DNA of 56,772 nucleotides from an uncultured SAR116 cluster alpha proteobacterium (lineage in GTDB: Bacteria > Pseudomonadota > Alphaproteobacteria > Puniceispirillales > GCA-002684695), in contig CACMFN010000012.1 in NCBI GenBank assembly GCA_902612965.1, positions 1 through 56,772 on the forward strand, written 5' to 3'. The notes below the pieces were generated by a model that was not told the origin of the DNA, ran no database searches, and saw only the letters and a list, made by a program, of their open reading frames with translations. Each line of letters opens with the position of its first letter. Position 1 is the stretch's first letter. Below are positions 18,796 to 26,654 of the stretch, in pieces. A program made the translations under genes and the position numbers.

Positions 18796-19584
18796 ATGGA
18801 AGTTAAATTTTTAGGAGTGAGAGGATCAACAGCAACTCCAGGTAATGAGTTTTCAAAATTTGGTGGAAATACATCTTGCACTGAAATAATTCATAAAGAT
18901 TTTCAAGTAATTCTTGATGCAGGAACAGGTTTTACAGATATTTCAATTAGAAAAGATGTACCAGTTTTGGTATTATTTAGCCATTTCCATTTTGATCATA
19001 TTCAAGGGTTGCCTTTTTGCCGTGATCTTTACTCACCCGACACACCTATTTATTTTTCAAGTGCTTTAGTATCAAAAGAAGAACTGAAAGGAATTTTAGG
19101 AGGATGTTTTAGTCCACATTATTTTCCAATTGAACTGGTTGAAAATCTTACTCATATACAATATTTGGAATTTAACGAAGCATCAAAAATAATTAAATCT
19201 TTTTGTGATGTAAAAAGTATTGATTTAAGGCACCCAGGTGGAGCAACAGGTTATATATTTGAGAATAATACTGGAAAATTTTGTTATTTATTAGACCATG
19301 AATACGACGATGAGAGCGCTCCTACAATTATTAATGCTGCAAGAGATGCTGATTTTATCCTTTGGGATGGAATGTTTACTGATGAAGAGCTTAAAATGAG
19401 AAAAGGGTGGGGACATTCATCAATATCTCAAGGAGCTGATTTTTTGGTCTCAACAAACGCTAAAAAATTAGCTGTTTGTCATCATAGCCCATACAGAAAT
19501 GATAAAGAAATGATGATTTTAGAAAGAGATTACGCAAAGAAAAATCTCTTTTTGGCTCGCGAAGGACAAATTATTAAAATTTAG
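18796..19584 (+). CDS. Metallo-beta-lactamase-fold hydrolase (PhnP/RNase Z-like branch)
   Basis: 262 aa. The metal motif H-F-H-F-D-H is at residues 63-68 and further ligands are likely in L-D-H-E near 177 and in C-H-H-S-P near the C-terminus. The N-terminus V-K-F-L-G-V-R-G-S-T-A-T-P and G-G-N-T-S-C-T-E are typical of a COG1235-like branch that cleaves phosphodiesters. It is followed after 14 nt by a small cyclic-nucleotide-binding protein. The pair suggests a cyclic nucleotide phosphodiesterase or a cNMP-regulated hydrolase, but this is inference from adjacency. Confidence 0.82.
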   Translation: MEVKFLGVRGSTATPGNEFSKFGGNTSCTEIIHKDFQVILDAGTGFTDISIRKDVPVLVLFSHFHFDHIQGLPFCRDLYSPDTPIYFSSALVSKEELKGILGGCFSPHYFPIELVENLTHIQYLEFNEASKIIKSFCDVKSIDLRHPGGATGYIFENNTGKFCYLLDHEYDDESAPTIINAARDADFILWDGMFTDEELKMRKGWGHSSISQGADFLVSTNAKKLAVCHHSPYRNDKEMMILERDYAKKNLFLAREGQIIKI

Positions 19585-19598
19585 GAAGATTAACTCAT

Positions 19599-19952
19599 AT
19601 GGAAAAATTAGATTTTAAACAAGGACAATATGTTTTTCGAGCTGGGGATGGAGCTGGCTATTTATTTTTGCTAATTAAAGGTGAAATTGGTATTTTTTTA
19701 CCAACAAATGAAACTAAAGAACCAAATTTTCCTGTTGGGGAAAATGAAATTTTTGGAGAGATGGGAGTAATTGAAGACAGCTTAAGAAGTGCTGGTGCAA
19801 GGTGTATGACTGATTGCACAGTTATCTCATTATCTAAAAAAGAATACGAAAAAAAATTAAATGAGTCTGATCCCTTTATTAAAGGATTACTAAGATTACT
19901 ATCAATAAGATTAAGGGAAATGTTAAAGCCCAAAACTTTGGGCTCAAAATAA
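19599..19952 (+). CDS. Stand-alone cyclic-nucleotide-binding domain protein
   Basis: 117 aa, a single cNMP-binding beta-roll without HTH or enzyme domain. The phosphate-binding cassette reads F-G-E-M-G (residues 52-56) and L-R-S-A-G-A, with Glu54 and Arg63 matching the ribose and phosphate contacts of CAP-type domains. A good AGGAAG ribosome site is present. The gene is 14 nt behind the metallo-beta-lactamase-fold gene and ends in a strong hairpin. It may be the regulatory partner of that hydrolase. Whether it binds cAMP, cGMP or nothing is unknown. Confidence 0.82.
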   Translation: MEKLDFKQGQYVFRAGDGAGYLFLLIKGEIGIFLPTNETKEPNFPVGENEIFGEMGVIEDSLRSAGARCMTDCTVISLSKKEYEKKLNESDPFIKGLLRLLSIRLREMLKPKTLGSK

Positions 19953-19977
19953 AGGGTGATATTAAATATCACCCTTT
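19951..19977. terminator. Bidirectional hairpin terminator between convergent genes
   Basis: A perfect 12-bp stem (19951-19962 with 19966-19977) and a 3-nt loop. The flanking A/T ends can act as the U-tract in both directions, since the stem itself begins AAA and ends TTT. It lies between the + strand cNMP protein, whose stop codon it overlaps, and the minus-strand small membrane genes. A second short hairpin (19928-19943) precedes it. Confidence 0.75.
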
Positions 19978-20014
19978 ACTAATAATTACTTAGTTCTAAG
20001 TTTGAGCAATATCA

Positions 20015-20263
20015 TTACTTGTTTATTTTAGGTATCATAAACCAAGCTAATAAAACTAACGCTATACCAATAATAGCCTCGCTGGAAATTATACTAACTA
20101 ACTCTCCAACGTTTTGAACAACAGATCTAACGTAAGGCCCAGACCCATCACCCAATAGAAGAAAAACTATTACTATAATTAAGACTATTAGTGTTCCAGC
20201 TTTGCTTAGCTCCCAAACAAGAGAGCTAAAGCTACGCAAATTTTGGATAATTTTATTGTTCAT
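20015..20263 (-). CDS. Small two-helix membrane protein (paralogue of the gene upstream)
   Basis: 82 aa, two hydrophobic helices (about residues 22-40 and 60-78) joined by a short amphipathic segment with G-D-G-S-G-P-Y. The central and C-terminal part aligns without gaps to the 72-aa protein encoded just upstream, sharing L-L-x-G-x-G, V-V-x-N, L-V and a late A-x-x-x-x-x-W. I do not recognise the family. Size and topology resemble holin-like or pilin-like small membrane proteins but no specific motif supports either. The start codon lies in a small hairpin, described separately. Confidence 0.65.
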   Translation of the reverse strand: MNNKIIQNLRSFSSLVWELSKAGTLIVLIIVIVFLLLGDGSGPYVRSVVQNVGELVSIISSEAIIGIALVLLAWFMIPKINK

Positions 20264-20279
20264 ATGCCTTTAAGCATAT
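20262..20279 (-). promoter_or_regulatory. Hairpin containing the ribosome site and start of the 82-aa gene
   Basis: Inverted repeat ATATGC / GCATAT with a 6-nt loop. On the minus strand the AAAGG ribosome site is in and next to the loop and the ATG at 20263 is in the 3' arm. Folding would partly hide the start, which could tune the ratio of the two small membrane proteins. The stem is AT-rich and weak, so the effect is uncertain. Confidence 0.4.
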
Positions 20280-20304
20280 TGTGATTGCTCTAGGAACTAA
20301 ATAT

Positions 20305-20523
20305 CTATCTTTGGAATAACCAAAGAATGATACCCACAGCAACTAAGCCTGGTAACCCTGAACTTCCTAGTTCAGCAACCAATGCTGTGATGTTTCCTAC
20401 AACACCACCAAAGAATGCCATGTTTCCAGCTCCAACAAGTAATGTTAGAACAATTGCTAAGGCTAATAAAGCCAGACCTAAGTCTGTCAAACCACCAATA
20501 GTGCCTTTTGCCTTGTCAATCAT
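20305..20523 (-). CDS. Small Gly-rich two-helix membrane protein
   Basis: 72 aa: short polar N-terminus, helix at about 13-32, a Gly/Phe-rich turn (G-A-G-N-M-A-F-F-G-G), an amphipathic stretch and a second helix (about 53-71). It is a paralogue of the 82-aa protein 41 nt downstream. It has one of the best ribosome sites in the window (GGAGG, minus strand, 20530-20534, 6 nt before the ATG) and a leader of up to about 240 nt, features of a highly expressed gene. No family recognised; a membrane-oligomer role is a guess from Gly-rich packing. Confidence 0.7.
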   Translation of the reverse strand: MIDKAKGTIGGLTDLGLALLALAIVLTLLVGAGNMAFFGGVVGNITALVAELGSSGLPGLVAVGIILWLFQR

Positions 20524-20551
20524 GAGTAACCTCCAATTATCGTTATAATAA

Positions 20552-20569
20552 AAGACTAATTAAAGTCTT
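20552..20569 (-). promoter_or_regulatory. Leader hairpin upstream of the small membrane protein genes
   Basis: Inverted repeat AAGACT / AGTCTT with a 6-nt loop, about 30 nt before the 72-aa start and followed on the minus strand by TTTATTATAA. It could be a weak attenuator or an mRNA-stabilising element. A candidate -10 (TATACT, minus strand) lies some 45 nt further upstream, without a convincing -35. Confidence 0.3.
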
Positions 20570-20767
20570 AAGATATGCAAATACCAAAGATGAGGTATGT
20601 ACACCTAGTATAAAAAATAGATTTACATACTATATATGGTATTTGTGTTGTATTTTTGCAACAATTAAAGATGTAAAAAATATGCAAAATTGTTTCTACA
20701 TAAAGAATACAGAGATTAAAAAAAATAAAGAGATTTTCTTAAAAAAGAAAATTATTTATAATTTTTT

Positions 20768-20867
20768 TAAAAAAAAACCCCATTTGCATGGGGCTAGTTT
20801 AAAGGAGAAAATAATTTGCGTAAATTTAAACTATAAAAGCGTCAAAAAACTGTTAAATTTAAATATC
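20768..20867 (-). ncRNA. Possible small RNA ending at an intrinsic terminator
   Basis: On the minus strand a promoter-like element (20878-20894) lies about 100 nt upstream of a canonical terminator (20769-20793), and no credible coding frame lies between them; only a 12-codon frame starting near 20858 is present. The predicted transcript is about 100 nt. No known RNA family is recognised. An antisense 3' end from within alaX is another explanation. Confidence 0.35.
20769..20793 (-). terminator. Rho-independent terminator (minus strand)
   Basis: Stem CCCCAT / ATGGGG (20778-20783 with 20788-20793) with a 4-nt loop, followed on the minus strand by nine U residues (the A-run 20769-20777). It has no matching U-tract on the + strand, so it is directional. 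There is no annotated minus-strand gene upstream for it to serve, which is what draws attention to a small RNA here. Confidence 0.7.
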
Positions 20868-20877
20868 ATTTATAAAA

Positions 20878-20894
20878 GGCAAATTTTGTGCCAA
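20878..20894 (-). promoter_or_regulatory. Sigma-54-like -24/-12 element
   Basis: The minus strand reads TTGGCACAAAATTTGCC, matching the consensus TGGCAC-N5-TTGC with exact GG-to-GC spacing. A start point about 12 nt downstream (near 20867) would give a transcript that ends at the terminator. The same bases form the inverted repeat GGCA/TGCC, so it may instead be an operator for the + strand alaX. Whether this organism has RpoN cannot be seen here. Confidence 0.35.
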
Positions 20895-20922
20895 CTCTAA
20901 AGAAACAAAATAATATTGAACA

Positions 20923-21630
20923 ATGAATAAAAAAATAACTTCTGAAATTTTTAGAGATGATCCTTATAAAAAGGAATGTGAGGCTAAAATTTTAGACTTC
21001 GGAGACAATTGGATAATATTAGACCAAACTGTTTTTTATGCTGAAGGGGGCGGTCAACTTGGCGACACTGGATTAATTAAAGCAGGTCAAGAAGAAATAC
21101 AAATTGAAAATACAATAAAGGAAAATACCTTAATTAAACATATTTTTAATTCCAAATTTGATTTTAAAATTGGAGATAATGTAACCTGTATAATTGACTG
21201 GGATAGAAGATACAAATTAATGAAAATGCATACTTCTTTGCATCTATTATGCTCTTTGGTAAATGCTAAAGTTACTGGTGGTTCAGTTGGTGACGGAAAA
21301 GGAAGACTGGACTTCAATTTAGATTTCAAGCCCAACAAAGAGGAACTAAAAGATAATTTAAACGATCTTATTCAAGGTAATCATGATATAACTATCTCTT
21401 GGATAAGCACACAAGAACTAGACAAAAATCCTAATCTAGTAAAAACAATGTCTGTTCTACCTCCTCGCACTAATGGAACAATTAGAATGGTTCGTATAGG
21501 AGATAATATTGATTACCAACCTTGTGGAGGTACGCATGTTAAAAATACTTCCGAAATAGGTTTAGTTGAAATTAACAAGGTTGAAAACAAGGGAAAACTT
21601 AATAAAAGAGTTGCTATATCTCTAGTGTAG
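20923..21630 (+). CDS. alaX: Alanyl-tRNA editing protein AlaX
   Basis: 235 aa trans-editing hydrolase that clears mischarged Ser-tRNA(Ala). Zinc ligands are His103 and His107 in H-T-S-L-H and Cys201 plus His205 in C-G-G-T-H, as in the editing domain of AlaRS. The N-terminal F-Y-A-E-G-G-G-Q-L-G-D-T-G segment marks the AlaX-M type rather than the short form. Length fits AlaX-M. It appears to be a single-gene unit. Confidence 0.9.
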   Translation: MNKKITSEIFRDDPYKKECEAKILDFGDNWIILDQTVFYAEGGGQLGDTGLIKAGQEEIQIENTIKENTLIKHIFNSKFDFKIGDNVTCIIDWDRRYKLMKMHTSLHLLCSLVNAKVTGGSVGDGKGRLDFNLDFKPNKEELKDNLNDLIQGNHDITISWISTQELDKNPNLVKTMSVLPPRTNGTIRMVRIGDNIDYQPCGGTHVKNTSEIGLVEINKVENKGKLNKRVAISLV

Positions 21631-21738
21631 GCATTTTATTGTCCTAATGATACAATTGTTTGAAACTAAATTAGTAATTGTGTTATGTATTCCTTCGTTT
21701 TAATAGGCCTAAGGTTAATACTTATATCATTTTAAGTT

Positions 21739-22512
21739 ATGATTGATCTAAATACAATTTTTACTATTCCAGAAAGCATCCCTCCCTCAATAGTATCAGT
21801 AATTATTTTTGTAAGTTTTATTTCTTCTTTTATATCTTCAATTGTGGGCTTTGGAGGTGGCATGTTATTATTAGGTGTCCTAGCTCTTCATCTCCCAGTC
21901 ACTAAAGCAATACCACTTCACGCAGTAATTCAGCTAGGGTCAAACCTCAACAGATTATTTTTTTTTCGATTTAAAGTAAAATGGAATATTTTCTTACCAT
22001 TTGCCCTAGGCTGTTTAATTGGGATCCCAGTAGGTGGTTTTTTTTTCTACTCTGTAAATGAAAATTTTTTAAAGATATTAGTAGCTTTTTTTATAACCTT
22101 TAACGTCATTAAAAAACTCCCAACCCTAAATAAAAACAAAATGTTTTTAACAGGTGTGATTTCAAGTTTTTTATCAACTATTATTGGTGTAACAGGCTCA
22201 CTTATATCGAGTGTGGTTCAGTCATTTAATCTCACTAAACCAGAATACATATCTAGCTGTGCATTTTTACTTTTCACTCAGCATATTTGTAAATGTATTT
22301 TGTTTAGTCTAATGGGGTTTGCTTTTTATGAGTATATATTATTAATTATATTAGTAATTTTATCTGGGATTTTAGGAACTTTTGCAGGGAAAAATATAAT
22401 TTATAAAATACCAGATAGATTTCTTAAATTAGGAATAAGGATTTTACTTCTGATGATATCTTTGAATTTATTTATAAATGGTTTAATTAATATACTACCA
22501 AGTTTATATTAA
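21739..22512 (+). CDS. TauE/SafE family sulfite/anion permease
   Basis: 257 aa with about eight hydrophobic helices in two repeats. The N-terminal repeat motif S-S-I-V-G-F-G-G-G-M-L-L-L-G and the second-half T-G-V-I-S-S-F-L-S-T-I-I-G-V-T-G-S are characteristic of the family (COG0730). Known members export or import sulfite, sulfoacetate or related organosulfur anions. It precedes yejA by 45 nt but has no obvious functional tie to peptide import. Confidence 0.85.
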   Translation: MIDLNTIFTIPESIPPSIVSVIIFVSFISSFISSIVGFGGGMLLLGVLALHLPVTKAIPLHAVIQLGSNLNRLFFFRFKVKWNIFLPFALGCLIGIPVGGFFFYSVNENFLKILVAFFITFNVIKKLPTLNKNKMFLTGVISSFLSTIIGVTGSLISSVVQSFNLTKPEYISSCAFLLFTQHICKCILFSLMGFAFYEYILLIILVILSGILGTFAGKNIIYKIPDRFLKLGIRILLLMISLNLFINGLINILPSLY

Positions 22513-22557
22513 GTATTTAGTTTAAAATTAATTTTGATTTACCCTTAGGAGCTTCCA

Positions 22558-24435
22558 ATGAATAAATCGTCATTTTTACTTTTTTCACTCTTAAAAAAAT
22601 TTTTCCAGTGCTCAATTATAATTTATTTTTTAATTTTGGGCAGTTTAGCTTATGGTGACAATCATATTATAAAGTCCCATGGGATATCCACTTTTGGCGA
22701 ATTGAAGTATAATTCTGACTTTCGACATTTAGATTATGTCAATCCAAATGCTCCAAAAGGTGGGGAAGTTTCAATATGGGCTTTTGGGTCTTTTGACTCA
22801 ATGCATCCTTATACGACTAAAGGTAGGTCAGGCAGTCTTTCATCAATCTTTTTTGAAAGCCTTTTAACGGGCACTTCTGATGAAATAGGCTCAGCTTATG
22901 GGCTAGTCGCTAAAAGTATGGAGTATCCAAAAGATCGATCATGGGTGATATTTAATATGAGACCAGAGGCAAAGTTTTCGGATAACACTCCTCTAACTGC
23001 TGAAGATGTAATGTTTTCTTATAAACTTTTACAAGAAAAAGGTCTTCCATCATTTAGGGCTGTTATTGAGAAAGAGATTGATACAGTCGAAATATTAGGT
23101 AAACATAAAATTAAATTTACTTTTAAAAAAGACATTCCAACAAGAGATTTACCTGCATCTGCTGGTTCCCTCCCAATTTTTTCAAAAAACTACTATGAAA
23201 AATCAGGAGCAGACTTTGAAGCTTCTACACTTACTCCTGGAATAGGTTCAGGCCCATATATTTTAGATAACCTTGATGTTGGACAAACAATTAATTATAA
23301 GAGAAATCCTGAATACTGGGGTGCAAATCTACCAATAAATATTGGAAGAAACAACTTTGACAAAATCAGAGTTGAGTACTTTGCTGATTATAATTCAGCT
23401 TTTGAAGGTTTTAAAGGTGGAAGTTATACTTTTAGGACTGAATATATGTCTAAATTATGGGCCACAGGATATGATTTTCCAGCGATTGAAAAAAAATGGG
23501 TAACAAAAAAATTATTACCAAGCGGAGATATGGCCCCCGGGCAGTCATTCATAATTAATCTTAGAAAAGATAAATTTAAGGATATAAGAGTAAGAAAAGC
23601 TATTGGGCTGATGTTTAATTTTGAATGGTCCAACAAAACACTTTTTTATGATTTATATGCAAGGATAAATTCATTTTGGGAAAACAGTGATATGGCTGCG
23701 ACAGGAAAACCATCAAAAGATGAACTAATAATTTTAAATTCACTTAAAAATACTCTTCCCTCAGGAATAATTGATAGTGACGTTGCAGAAGTATCTGTTT
23801 CATCCACAAAGCAATTAGACAGGAAAAATCTTCGAATGGCATCAAAACTTCTTGATGACGCTGGTTGGGAAGTAGGAGATGATGGATTAAGAAAAAATAA
23901 AAATGGAGCTACCCTTGACATAGAAATTCTAAATGATTCACAAGCTTTTACAAGAATTATAGAACCTTTTATCGAGAACCTTAAATCATTAGGGGTCAAT
24001 GCAGTTCATACAAAAATTGATAATGCCCAAATGACAGAAAGGGAAAGATCATTTGATTTTGATATTGTTACGGGCAATTTTCCAATGTCTTTTACACCTG
24101 GTAGTGGGCTAAAACAATACTTTGGATCTGAAACAGCTGATGTTTCAATTTTTAATAAAGCAGGTATTAAGAGCGAAGTTATAGATGAATTAATTGAAGT
24201 GGTGATGGCTGCAAAAACAAGAGATGAATTGAAGGTTGCTGTCAAAACATTAGACCGCGTTTTAAGATCTTATTATTTTTGGATACCTCAATGGTTTAAG
24301 GATGTTCATACAGTTGCATACTATGATTATTATGAGCATCCTGAAAATCTACCTCCTTATGATATGGGTTTGCTTGATTTTTGGTGGATAAATAATGAAA
24401 AATATAATGAGTTAAAAAACAAAGGTGCATTTTAA
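22558..24435 (+). CDS. yejA: YejA-type peptide ABC transporter, substrate-binding protein
   Basis: 625 aa periplasmic SBP_bac_5 protein. A signal peptide spans about residues 1-31, ending near S-L-A-Y-G. The mature start H-G-I-S-T-F-G-E-L-K-Y and the segment Y-V-N-P-N-A-P-K-G-G-E-V are typical of YejA and its microcin C-importing relatives, as is the large size for this class. AGGAG precedes the ATG. YejABEF in enterobacteria imports oligopeptides and microcin C. It heads a tight four-gene operon. Confidence 0.9.
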   Translation: MNKSSFLLFSLLKKFFQCSIIIYFLILGSLAYGDNHIIKSHGISTFGELKYNSDFRHLDYVNPNAPKGGEVSIWAFGSFDSMHPYTTKGRSGSLSSIFFESLLTGTSDEIGSAYGLVAKSMEYPKDRSWVIFNMRPEAKFSDNTPLTAEDVMFSYKLLQEKGLPSFRAVIEKEIDTVEILGKHKIKFTFKKDIPTRDLPASAGSLPIFSKNYYEKSGADFEASTLTPGIGSGPYILDNLDVGQTINYKRNPEYWGANLPINIGRNNFDKIRVEYFADYNSAFEGFKGGSYTFRTEYMSKLWATGYDFPAIEKKWVTKKLLPSGDMAPGQSFIINLRKDKFKDIRVRKAIGLMFNFEWSNKTLFYDLYARINSFWENSDMAATGKPSKDELIILNSLKNTLPSGIIDSDVAEVSVSSTKQLDRKNLRMASKLLDDAGWEVGDDGLRKNKNGATLDIEILNDSQAFTRIIEPFIENLKSLGVNAVHTKIDNAQMTERERSFDFDIVTGNFPMSFTPGSGLKQYFGSETADVSIFNKAGIKSEVIDELIEVVMAAKTRDELKVAVKTLDRVLRSYYFWIPQWFKDVHTVAYYDYYEHPENLPPYDMGLLDFWWINNEKYNELKNKGAF

Positions 24436-24450
24436 TACATACCAAATAAA

Positions 24451-25557
24451 ATGACATCGTATATTTTAAGAAGGCTATTATTAATAATTCCAACTTTATT
24501 TGGAATTATACTAATAAATTTTTTTCTTATACAATTTGTCCCTGGCGGCCCAATCGAACAAATTTTGGCTGAACTACAGGGCAAAAACAACGTTTTCGAA
24601 AGTATTGCTGGCGGCTCTGAAAATAACGACCTCAATAATGATTTTCAAAATAATCAAAGCAATTCCTTTTCGGAAAAGTATATAGGTGCAAGAGGACTAC
24701 CAGATGACTTTATAATTGAGTTAGAGAAACAATTTGGTTTCGATAAACCTCCTATTGAAAGATTTTTCAAAATGATTTGGAGCTATATTTGTTTTGATTT
24801 TGGAGAAAGTTATTTTAGATCAATCAGCGTTTTTGATTTAGTTATTGAAAAACTTCCTGTTTCAATTAGCTTAGGCCTTTGGACAACCTTATTAGCATAT
24901 TTTATTTCTATTCCACTTGGAATAAAAAAAGCAGTTAATGATGGTAGTAGATTTGATACATGGACGTCTGGTGCAATAATAGTTGGGTATGCAATACCAG
25001 GATTTTTATTTGCAATTCTTCTTCTTGTTTTATTTTCGGGTGGTTCTTATCTTCAAATATTTCCAATTAGGGGCCTCACATCTGACAATTGGGATACTCT
25101 ATCTGCTTCAGGGAAGGTTTTAGATTATTTTTGGCATATTACTTTACCGGTAATAGCGTCCTCGATTGCAGGTTTTGCAACTTTAACACTACTGACAAAG
25201 AACTCATTTTTAGATGAAATAAACAAACAGTATGTTTTAACTGCAAAAGCTAAGGGCCTATCTGAGAAAAAAGTTTTGTATAGTCACATTTTTCGAAATG
25301 CCATGCTTATTGTGATTGCAGGTTTTCCTGGTGCATTTTTAAGTGTATTTTTTGGAGCTTCTCTAATAATCGAGACAATATTTTCACTCGACGGGCTAGG
25401 AAGAATGGGCTTTGAGGCTACTGTTGCAAGAGACTATCCAGTTATTTTTGCTACATTGTATGTTTTTGGATTAATAGGACTTTTGATTGGAATACTCTCT
25501 GATTTAATGTATGTATGGATTGATCCAAGAATTGATTTTGAATCAAGAGAAAATTAA
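24451..25557 (+). CDS. yejB: YejB-type peptide ABC transporter permease
   Basis: 368 aa BPD_transp_1 permease. The N-terminus Y-I-L-R-R-L-L-L-I-I-P-T-L-F-G-I and F-V-P-G-G-P-I-E-Q are YejB-specific. A long poorly conserved insert of about 50 residues, Asn/Ser-rich (about 50-85), follows the first helix, as in YejB. The EAA loop is Y-V-L-T-A-K-A-K-G-L-S near 265. Its TAA shares one base with the yejE ATG. Confidence 0.92.
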   Translation: MTSYILRRLLLIIPTLFGIILINFFLIQFVPGGPIEQILAELQGKNNVFESIAGGSENNDLNNDFQNNQSNSFSEKYIGARGLPDDFIIELEKQFGFDKPPIERFFKMIWSYICFDFGESYFRSISVFDLVIEKLPVSISLGLWTTLLAYFISIPLGIKKAVNDGSRFDTWTSGAIIVGYAIPGFLFAILLLVLFSGGSYLQIFPIRGLTSDNWDTLSASGKVLDYFWHITLPVIASSIAGFATLTLLTKNSFLDEINKQYVLTAKAKGLSEKKVLYSHIFRNAMLIVIAGFPGAFLSVFFGASLIIETIFSLDGLGRMGFEATVARDYPVIFATLYVFGLIGLLIGILSDLMYVWIDPRIDFESREN

Positions 25558-26654
25558 TGTTTGATTCATATTTATCAAAGAGACGCTTTCAAAACTTTAA
25601 GTCAAATAAAAGAGCTTACTGGTCACTTATAATATTTTGTTCTCTATTTTTTATATCTCTTTTTTCAGAAATTATAGCCAATGAGAGGCCTTTACTAGTT
25701 AAATTTCAAAATAATTATTATTTTCCTTTTATTAATTTTTACTCTGAAGAAACATTTGGAGGGGACTTTAAAACAGAAGCAATTTATAAAGATAAAGAGG
25801 TTCAGTGTCTGATAATTTCAGATGGCAACTCCGAATGCTGGGATTATCCAAAAAAGGTAATTAATGAAATAGAAAGTTATCCAGAAAATTCCAACAAAAG
25901 CTGGATTATTTGGGCTCCAATTCCATATTCATACAATACAATAAATGACCTTGAACGTGCTGCTCCATCTCCTCCTGATCAAAAACACTGGCTTGGAACA
26001 GATGATACTTCAAGAGATGTTTTAGCAAGAATACTATATGGATTTAGATTATCAGTTTTTTTTGCAATTGTTGTTACTCTTATCTCTTCTATTATTGGAA
26101 TTGCTGCAGGGGCTATTCAAGGTTTTTTTGGTGGTTGGATAGATCTAATTTTTCAAAGATTGATTGAAGTTTGGGGGGCAACCCCTTCTTTATATATTAT
26201 CATAATTGTAGCTGCTATTCTTCAAATGAATTTTTGGCTTCTTGTCCTTCTTTTGTCTTTGTTTTCATGGACAGCCTTAGTAGGAGTTGTAAGAGCGGAA
26301 TTTTTAAGAGCAAGAAATTTTGAGTATGTAAGAGCCGCAAGAGCACTTGGCGTTTCAAATTTTGTCATTATGTACCGTCATATATTACCTAATGCAATGG
26401 TAGCAACAATAACTATGTTACCGTTTATAATAACTGGATCTATTGGGTCACTTGCTGCATTGGATTTTATTGGTTACGGCTTACCCTCTTCTTATCCTTC
26501 TTTGGGAGAGTTAACTTTACAAGCAAAAAATAACTTGCAAGCACCGTGGTTAGGTTTTTCAGCGTTTATTACTTTTGCATTAATGCTATCATTATTAGTT
26601 TTTATATTTGAGGGAATTAGAGATGCTTTTGATCCAAGAAAGATTTTTAAATGA
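25557..26654 (+). CDS. yejE: YejE-type peptide ABC transporter permease
   Basis: 365 aa inner-membrane permease of the DppC/OppC type with the long periplasmic insert between helices 1 and 2 (about residues 40-135) that distinguishes YejE. P-D-Q-K-H-W-L-G-T-D-D-T-S-R-D-V (about 140-155) is the family landmark and the EAA loop Y-V-R-A-A-R-A-L-G-V-S is near 260. It overlaps yejF by 4 nt. Confidence 0.92.
   Translation: MFDSYLSKRRFQNFKSNKRAYWSLIIFCSLFFISLFSEIIANERPLLVKFQNNYYFPFINFYSEETFGGDFKTEAIYKDKEVQCLIISDGNSECWDYPKKVINEIESYPENSNKSWIIWAPIPYSYNTINDLERAAPSPPDQKHWLGTDDTSRDVLARILYGFRLSVFFAIVVTLISSIIGIAAGAIQGFFGGWIDLIFQRLIEVWGATPSLYIIIIVAAILQMNFWLLVLLLSLFSWTALVGVVRAEFLRARNFEYVRAARALGVSNFVIMYRHILPNAMVATITMLPFIITGSIGSLAALDFIGYGLPSSYPSLGELTLQAKNNLQAPWLGFSAFITFALMLSLLVFIFEGIRDAFDPRKIFK

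Larger units (their letters stand above)
20570..20922. other. Intergenic stretch without a convincing gene
   Basis: About 350 nt, AT-rich. It should hold the minus-strand promoter of the small membrane genes between 20570 and 20768, since an intrinsic terminator at 20769-20793 would stop transcripts from further upstream. Beyond the terminator is a possible small RNA and a sigma-54-like element. A 85-codon + strand frame (20643-20900) crosses all of these and is Lys/Ile-rich noise. Confidence 0.6.

Noticed and set aside
20015-20523. Small membrane pair as VirB2-type pilins, phage coat proteins or holins
   Set aside because: Two-helix topology fits loosely, but there is no signal peptide, lysis gene, secretion or phage gene nearby.
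20643-20900. 85-codon + strand frame between the small membrane genes and alaX
   Set aside because: Lys/Ile/Asn-rich, no ribosome site, and runs through a clear minus-strand terminator; typical chance frame in AT-rich DNA.
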